This document shows, one piece after another, positions 23,152 to 27,764 of a stretch of 27,764 bases of DNA. The notes beneath the pieces are model-generated. The model saw only the letters and a list, made by a program, of their open reading frames with translations. It did not search any database and had not been told where the DNA came from. Each line of letters starts with the position of its first letter. Positions within the stretch are counted from its first letter, which is position 1. Source of the DNA: DASXTB01 sp036505615 (lineage in GTDB: Bacteria; Acidobacteriota; UBA6911; JACQSX01); contig DASXTB010000086.1 in assembly GCA_036505615.1 (NCBI GenBank), forward strand, positions 1-27,764, written 5' to 3'. The position numbers were made by a program, and so were the translations under genes.

Positions 23152-25189
23152 CAGTCCTCTCTGCGGGCACGCCGCTTCGCTGCATGGATAGGCGCCGGCG
23201 GCGCCGTGCTCTGCTCTCGCCCATGCGCCGTGCCGGTAATTCTCCTTGTAACTGTGGGAAAGGATCGGACGCATGCGGTAGCGCCATAGCGGCCACAAAT
23301 TCTCTCTGGAAAGCAGGCTCAACAGCTATCGACACATATTCAACCAGTTGCGCCTGGCGGACGGCCTCAGACCTTTTTTCGCGATTGAGCAAGGCGATCC
23401 GAGCGCCGTCGCCGGCTGCGTTGCCGACGGTTGTTATTCTGCTCAAATCGCAATCCGGGATCATGCCGAGCACCATGGCATGCCAGGGGCTGATGTAGCT
23501 GCCAAATGCCCCAGCCAACAGCACCCGATCCAGCCGGGCCGTGCCCCGGCGCGCCATCAAGAGCTTCACTCCAGCATACAGAGCAGCTTTGGCCAGTTGG
23601 ATCGCGCGCACATCGTTCTGGGTGATCACAATCGCGCGGCCGCTGGCGGTTTGGGTCGGGCCGGCAAGAATATATTCGCCCGAGCGGCCGTCAAATCGGA
23701 CCAGCGACGAACGATCCGCTGCCGTTTCCAGAAAGCGGCCGTCCGAGCCGATAATCCCAGCCACAAACATTTCCGCGACGGCTTCGATAATGCCGCTGCC
23801 GCAGATTCCAGTAACCAGGGTCAGGAGGGGGGACGCTGCATCGATCCAGTCTTCACATCCGATGACTTTGAACCGGGGTTCCAGCGTGTCGCGCGAGATT
23901 CTGACCCGCTCGATGGCTCCCGGCGCGGCCCGCTGGCCGTGAGTGATCTGCGCGCCTTCGAATGCCGGACCCGTGGGGCTGGAAGCCGCGAAAAGTTGTC
24001 GGCGATCACCGAGGAGAATTTCTGCGTTAGTACCAACGTCAATGATCAAGGTTGTCTCGTCTTGCTCGTAGGGCGCTTCCGCTAGAAGTACTGCCACGTT
24101 ATCCGGGCCATTTTGACCGGCGATGCAGGGTAGGATATGAACGCGAGCTGCGGCGTTGGCCGCAGTTAAGCCCAGGTCCCGGGCCTTGAGATTGAGCGCG
24201 CCGCTCGTCGCAAGCGCAAAAGGGGCACCTCCTAACTCCACCGGATCAATTCCCAGCAGCAGATGATGCATGACACTGTTGCCAACCACGACGATATCTA
24301 GAATGCCTTCCGGCGAGGAACCAGCTGCCGCGGCAGCTTTGACGGCTAGTTTATTCAGGGCTTCAATAATGGCTTTGTGTAAACGGGCCACGCCTTCCGG
24401 TTCCATCATTGCGTAGCTCACCCTGCTCATCAAATCCTCGCCATAGCGCATCTGGGGATTCATCATTGCTTCAGTAGCGAGCAAGGCACCAGTGCGCAAA
24501 TCACACAGGTGCGCCGCAACGGTGGTTGAGCCGACATCTATTGCCAGGCCATAAGCGCCTTCGGCATACCCTGGCTGAACTCGCACTACCTCCGTGTCTT
24601 GCCAGACGGCCACCGTGAGGGCGCCTTTTCCCTCGCGCAGCGCTGGCTGCAGCGCGCGCAAGGCAAGCAGGTCGATGGACAGGTTTTTTAGCCCCCACTG
24701 CTGAGCGAGCGCCTGCTGGAGACGTTCCCAATCGCCTCTGCGATCATCCATTTGTGCCAGCTCGCACTCGACATACAGTTGCTGTATCGCCGCGTGAACA
24801 TCAATGACACGCTCGGTGGCAGCCTTGGCGATGATCTGTTTGTGCGCTTGGCTCTCTTCGGGGACTGTTATTACCAGGTCGCCCAGGACCTGGGCAGCAC
24901 AGGCGAGACGGCGGCCACAAAATCCGTGGGTTTGCCAGTAGGCGGCTTCGCGGCCTTCACCCAGAGGAGAGACATGATCCGCGGTGCAGATTACCCCGTG
25001 CTTGGGAAAGTTCCCTTCCTCCACGACAATCTGGCATTTGCCGCAAGTTTGCCGACCGCCACAAATCGACTCTAATTCGACTCCCAGAGCACGAGCCGCT
25101 TCCAGCAAGTTGGTGCCCAGGGGAACCTTCCCACGACGTCCTGAAGGCACGAGCGCAATATGGCAAAAAGAGGATTCAGAGTTGCTCAT
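23144..25189 (-). CDS. RACo/RamA-like corrinoid reactivation protein (2Fe-2S plus DUF4445 ASKHA ATPase)
   Basis: The 681-residue protein starts with a 2Fe-2S ferredoxin domain (C43, C49, C52 in SICGGRQTCGKC; the fourth Cys is C97 or C91). A middle linker and an actin-like ATPase domain follow, with LAIDVGSTTVAAHLCDL (~215-231), VVVGNSVMHHLLLG, TLIIDVGTNAEILLGD, ATSGALNLK and LLAGAFGSYISPWHAMVLGM. Such proteins use ATP and a low-potential electron to reduce inactive Co(II) to Co(I). Here it would serve the corrinoid protein in the next gene, replacing the SAM-dependent MetH activation domain. The last ~55 residues, rich in Arg, are outside the family core. It begins 15 bases after mttB. Confidence 0.93.
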   Translation of the reverse strand: MSNSESSFCHIALVPSGRRGKVPLGTNLLEAARALGVELESICGGRQTCGKCQIVVEEGNFPKHGVICTADHVSPLGEGREAAYWQTHGFCGRRLACAAQVLGDLVITVPEESQAHKQIIAKAATERVIDVHAAIQQLYVECELAQMDDRRGDWERLQQALAQQWGLKNLSIDLLALRALQPALREGKGALTVAVWQDTEVVRVQPGYAEGAYGLAIDVGSTTVAAHLCDLRTGALLATEAMMNPQMRYGEDLMSRVSYAMMEPEGVARLHKAIIEALNKLAVKAAAAAGSSPEGILDIVVVGNSVMHHLLLGIDPVELGGAPFALATSGALNLKARDLGLTAANAAARVHILPCIAGQNGPDNVAVLLAEAPYEQDETTLIIDVGTNAEILLGDRRQLFAASSPTGPAFEGAQITHGQRAAPGAIERVRISRDTLEPRFKVIGCEDWIDAASPLLTLVTGICGSGIIEAVAEMFVAGIIGSDGRFLETAADRSSLVRFDGRSGEYILAGPTQTASGRAIVITQNDVRAIQLAKAALYAGVKLLMARRGTARLDRVLLAGAFGSYISPWHAMVLGMIPDCDLSRITTVGNAAGDGARIALLNREKRSEAVRQAQLVEYVSIAVEPAFQREFVAAMALPHASDPFPQLQGELPARRMGESRARRRRRLSMQRSGVPAERTDE

Positions 25190-25204
25190 AGGCCGTCGCT
25201 GCTC

Positions 25205-26752
25205 TCACGCACCGGGGATACTCGGATTGAAGGAACCGCCGTTAAGAGCTTTTTTTCTTCGGTTGATGTATTCCGTCAAGGCCTCTTCGACAGCCACATC
25301 GAACGGAGGAGGCTCGTAGGCAGCTAGTAACTTCTTGACCTTCTTGTGGGCGCGAGCATAGGTATCTTCGGCCCCGTTAAGTTCCCACTGCTCGGCCGAG
25401 TTGTAATCGAAAATTTCAGCACGGTAGAAGGCTGTCCGGAAGTGACGCATCGTGTGCTCGGTCCCGAGGTGGTGGCCACCGGGAGGAACTTCAGCGATGG
25501 CATCAAGTGCCAGGGAATCGTCGGAGAGATCGAGCCCCTTAGCCAAGGTGTGGAGCATACCGAGAATCTCACAATCGCAAACGAATTTCTCGTAACCTGA
25601 GACCAGACCGTTCTCCAACCAGCCCGCGGCATGAAGGACGAAATTCGTGCGCGCCAGGACCGTGGGCAACATAACCATCACAGATTCGTAGCCAGCCTGC
25701 GCGTCCGGGATTTTCGAGCTGGAAAACATGCCGCCACCGCGGAACGGCAGGCGATACCGACGCGCTAACTGAGCACTGGCATAGAGGCCCAACTGGCTCT
25801 CGGGGGAGCCGAAAACGGGAGCGCCACTTTGAAGATCAATGTTGGTTAGAAACGAGCCATAAACCACCGGGGTGCCAGGCTCAATCATTTGAGTCAGGAC
25901 GATCCCCGCCAGAGCTTCAGCATTCTGTTGTGCCACTGTGCCCGCGATGGTCGTGGGGCCCATCGCTCCTGCCAGAATGAAAGGGGTAATGATCATCGCC
26001 TGTCGGGCGCGTGCGTACACCTTGATGGCGCCAAGCATGCGATCATCGAAGCGCCGCGGACTGCTGACGTTGATGAGCGACAAGAGGGCTGGATCTTTTC
26101 GTATCGTTTCTGCTCCGAAGAGAATCTCACAAAGAGCCACGCTATCGGCTGCGTTTTCCGCCGCAGTTACCGAGCCCATGAAAGCTTTGTCACCGTACTT
26201 GATATGGCTGAACAAAATGTCCAGGTGCCGGGTCGACACAGGCTCATCGGTCGGTTCGACAACTGTACCGCCTGAGTGATGAATGTAAGGGCTCAGGTAA
26301 GACAACTTAACAAAATTAATGAAGTCGGCCAGCTTGGCTTCGCGGCGTCCTTGTTCCAGATCTAATACGTAGGGAGGGCCGTAAACTGGGGCAAAAACCA
26401 TAGTATTGCCGCCGATCAGGACGTTGTTCTGGGGGTTACGCGCCAACTGTGTAAACTGACTGGGAGCCTTGGCCAGATATTCGTCAACCAGGCCAGGATC
26501 GAAGTAGACGGTCTCGCCGCGTACGTTAGCGCCCTGAGTCTTAAGAATGGTCCGAACTTCCTCATCGTAGAAGTCAATGCCAAATTCGGAGAGGATGCGC
26601 ATCGACGCCTGATGAAGGCGCTCAACTCCTTCTTCGCTGAGGAGTTCGTAGATGGGCAGGTTGTAAGTGATGGGCGTCATCCGTGGCGTCGCTGAAACTT
26701 GTCCCGCTCGTCGCTCGCGGCGATGCGCTCGATGCTCCGACACGCTGGTCAT
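25205..26752 (-). CDS. MttB-superfamily quaternary/tertiary amine:corrinoid methyltransferase, without pyrrolysine
   Basis: The 515-residue protein is a full-length COG5598 methyltransferase: LSEEGVERLHQASMRILSEF, TMVFAPVYGPPYVLD, GAMGPTTIAGTVAQQNAEAL, VYGSFLTNIDLQSGAPVFGS, RLPFRGGGMFSSSKIPDAQA, LHAAGWLENGLVSGYEKFV and HLGTEHTMRHFRTAFY. It is read without any in-frame amber codon, so it is of the non-pyrrolysine type. Characterised members of that type demethylate quaternary amines such as glycine betaine, proline betaine or carnitine. GAGGAGG at 26757-26763 lies 4 bases before the ATG. As first gene, with corrinoid carrier and reactivator next, it is the entry step of the operon. The substrate is not readable; a dimethylglycine-type pathway across the window makes a betaine attractive. 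Confidence 0.92.
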   Translation of the reverse strand: MTSVSEHRAHRRERRAGQVSATPRMTPITYNLPIYELLSEEGVERLHQASMRILSEFGIDFYDEEVRTILKTQGANVRGETVYFDPGLVDEYLAKAPSQFTQLARNPQNNVLIGGNTMVFAPVYGPPYVLDLEQGRREAKLADFINFVKLSYLSPYIHHSGGTVVEPTDEPVSTRHLDILFSHIKYGDKAFMGSVTAAENAADSVALCEILFGAETIRKDPALLSLINVSSPRRFDDRMLGAIKVYARARQAMIITPFILAGAMGPTTIAGTVAQQNAEALAGIVLTQMIEPGTPVVYGSFLTNIDLQSGAPVFGSPESQLGLYASAQLARRYRLPFRGGGMFSSSKIPDAQAGYESVMVMLPTVLARTNFVLHAAGWLENGLVSGYEKFVCDCEILGMLHTLAKGLDLSDDSLALDAIAEVPPGGHHLGTEHTMRHFRTAFYRAEIFDYNSAEQWELNGAEDTYARAHKKVKKLLAAYEPPPFDVAVEEALTEYINRRKKALNGGSFNPSIPGA

Positions 26753-26756
26753 CTAA

Positions 26757-26763
26757 CCTCCTC
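26757..26763 (-). promoter_or_regulatory. Strong ribosome-binding site of the mttB-type gene
   Basis: GAGGAGG lies 4 bases upstream of ATG 26752 on the minus strand. It fixes this start and is the best Shine-Dalgarno in the operon, matching the need for abundant methyltransferase. Confidence 0.7.
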
Positions 26764-27241
26764 GTTCTCCCAAGAATCCAAAAAAATGATTTATAAAATT
26801 TGCATTTTGAGCGTGATTTTACCACAGCTCTGAAAATTTCATAGTTATTTTCCAGCGAGCTGCAGAACCCCTGCTGTAGTCTATGTTCCAGGCAAACTTT
26901 GGCACAGTACAGGCTTGTAATTATATCTTGATCTTTTTTAGAATTAGTTAATTAGAGACAGGCGTCCTTTGGACTTCCGCTTGACCACCGCCGGTGGGAC
27001 CGAGGTTCGAAAATAGGAGATCAAGAAATCATGGTCAACCCGGTGAGACGTTCTAAATATAAATGCAAATGTGACTTAAGGCGTCCTCTAGAACTCTTCC
27101 AGAAAAGCTAAGCAGATGGATAAGATTGTCAAAATTTATGATAATATTATGACGCCGATCATGAATCTTTCAGAGAGTAAATTGCAATGGGGCCCGTGAA
27201 ATCCGTCAGCCACACACTGTGGCGCAAACTCTGGTAGCTGT
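26764..27241 (-). promoter_or_regulatory. AT-rich leader and promoter region of the methyltransferase operon
   Basis: This ~480-bp stretch between the FG-GAP gene stop and mttB has no credible gene. On the minus strand a perfect TATAAT (26920-26925) could be a -10 box, but no good -35 accompanies it; it would leave a ~160-base leader. AGGCGTCCT occurs twice on the plus strand (26960-26968 and 27079-27087). ATTTGCATTT (26799-26808) and its complement AAATGCAAAT (27061-27070) form a distant inverted pair. A GCCACA/TGTGGC hairpin lies at 27209-27223 without a T-run. I see no cobalamin or SAM riboswitch signature. Confidence 0.4.
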
Positions 27242-27764
27242 TTAGGGTCTGACCTGGATCGAGCCGGTGGTTGCTCTAGGCAGATTTCCTTCAAGAAATG
27301 ACCTTTCGAAATAGTAACTCCAACCCGATTCACCGCCAATAATAAGGTCCTTTCTTCCATCCCCGTTCCAATCCACTACTTCAACAGACCCGTGATGGTG
27401 CGTGACCAGCAGATCCTTGCCCTGTACCTGGATTTTCCCGTGCTCTTTGAAGACCGGCGCGGTTTTGGTGCCTACATTTTCGTAATACCAAATGTGATCG
27501 TCCGCGCCGATGAAGAGATCCAAATCGCCGTCATTGTCCCAATCGACGAGCTTCAACATTCGGCGACCGTAGAAGAAAATAGAGTCATCAGTATCCACAT
27601 TCTTGCTGTTAACTCCGGGATAAGGGATGATGATTTCTCCATTTTCCAACCTAATCGGAGCTGACTTGACTACTTTCAGTACTTTGGGGTCATCCTGATC
27701 TAAGCTGGGTTTATACGAGAAAACGCGCCGGTCGGTATAGCTGGTACTGACGATTTCCATTCTT
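27242..27764 (-). CDS. FG-GAP/VCBS-repeat protein, C-terminal part (5' end beyond window)
   Basis: The visible 174 codons encode repeated calcium-binding FG-GAP/VCBS motifs: LVDWDNDGDLDLFIGADDHI and VEVVDWNGDGRKDLIIGGES, each followed by an aromatic-rich segment (WYYENVG, WSYYFER). These form blades of an integrin-like extracellular propeller. The ATG at 27760 is probably not the start, because the frame stays open to the window edge and such proteins usually have a signal peptide and more blades. It ends at 27242 on the minus strand, upstream of the methyltransferase operon but separated by ~490 bases. Probably surface-exposed or secreted and unrelated to the C1 genes. Confidence 0.85.
   Translation of the reverse strand, partial: RMEIVSTSYTDRRVFSYKPSLDQDDPKVLKVVKSAPIRLENGEIIIPYPGVNSKNVDTDDSIFFYGRRMLKLVDWDNDGDLDLFIGADDHIWYYENVGTKTAPVFKEHGKIQVQGKDLLVTHHHGSVEVVDWNGDGRKDLIIGGESGWSYYFERSFLEGNLPRATTGSIQVRP

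Noticed and set aside
23152..23322. 57-residue N-terminal extension of the corrinoid protein
   Set aside because: It is the activator gene's 3' end in another frame; a good ribosome site and family homology begin at 23151.
23348..24085. 245-codon plus-strand frame opposite the corrinoid activator
   Set aside because: Antisense shadow of a gene with clear DUF4445 and ferredoxin motifs; no domain of its own.
25205..26752. Pyrrolysine-containing trimethylamine methyltransferase
   Set aside because: The whole 515-codon frame is open without an in-frame TAG, and no pyl genes are visible.
27001..27020. tRNA T-arm-like GGTTCGAAA
   Set aside because: No matching acceptor, D or anticodon stems around it.
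27209..27223. Terminator for the FG-GAP gene
   Set aside because: The 6-bp GCCACA/TGTGGC stem is perfect but not followed by a T-run on the minus strand.
26764..27241. Cobalamin or SAM riboswitch upstream of the corrinoid operon
   Set aside because: I looked for B12-box and SAM-I core sequences on the minus strand and found none convincing.

Overview
The window is about 27.8 kb of protein-coding bacterial DNA with no rRNA, tRNA, CRISPR array or recognisable mobile element. Moderate GC, an outer-membrane-style lipoprotein/ABC system, frequent GTG/TTG starts, a kelch propeller and an FG-GAP/VCBS protein suggest an uncultured Gram-negative heterotroph (Acidobacteriota, Poribacteria or a similar lineage). 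I cannot fix the phylum from the sequence alone.

Layout. (1) 1-3718: a truncated enolase-superfamily o-succinylbenzoate synthase / N-acylamino acid racemase (minus), a secreted kelch protein and an M20 deacylase (plus). (2) 3865-12102, plus strand: a compact operon gntR - etfA - dgcB-like membrane Fe-S oxidoreductase - etfB - dgcA-like TMADH-family flavoprotein - small DUF5943/V4R-like protein - divergent M19 'dipeptidase'. The gene set resembles the Pseudomonas dimethylglycine demethylation (dgc) locus. (3) 12328-18241, plus: a LacI-type regulator followed by a complete branched-chain-type (Liv) ABC importer. (4) 26752-18298, minus: nine tightly packed genes, nearly all overlapping: MttB-family methyltransferase without pyrrolysine, RACo/RamA-like corrinoid activator, corrinoid protein, homocysteine S-methyltransferase, DUF1638 protein, PF13769 'virulence factor' protein, MetV-like protein, MetF, and a methyl-THF:corrinoid methyltransferase. 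(5) 27242-27764: the end of an FG-GAP/VCBS protein cut by the window edge.

Proposed joint function (inference): a quaternary or tertiary amine such as a betaine is imported by the Liv system. MttB moves one methyl group onto the corrinoid protein. From there it goes either to homocysteine (methionine) or to tetrahydrofolate, and MetFV can oxidise methyl-THF to methylene-THF. The dimethylated product could then be oxidatively demethylated by the DgcA-like enzyme, with electrons passing through EtfAB to the DgcB-like membrane protein and the quinone pool. The corrinoid, homocysteine and pterin proteins together also amount to methionine synthase (MetH) split into separate polypeptides, with a RACo-like reactivator instead of the SAM-dependent domain. 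The most interesting points are this pairing of corrinoid and flavin demethylation branches in one locus, the uncharacterised coupled proteins (DUF1638, PF13769, DUF5943-like), and an M19 protein lacking several canonical zinc ligands.
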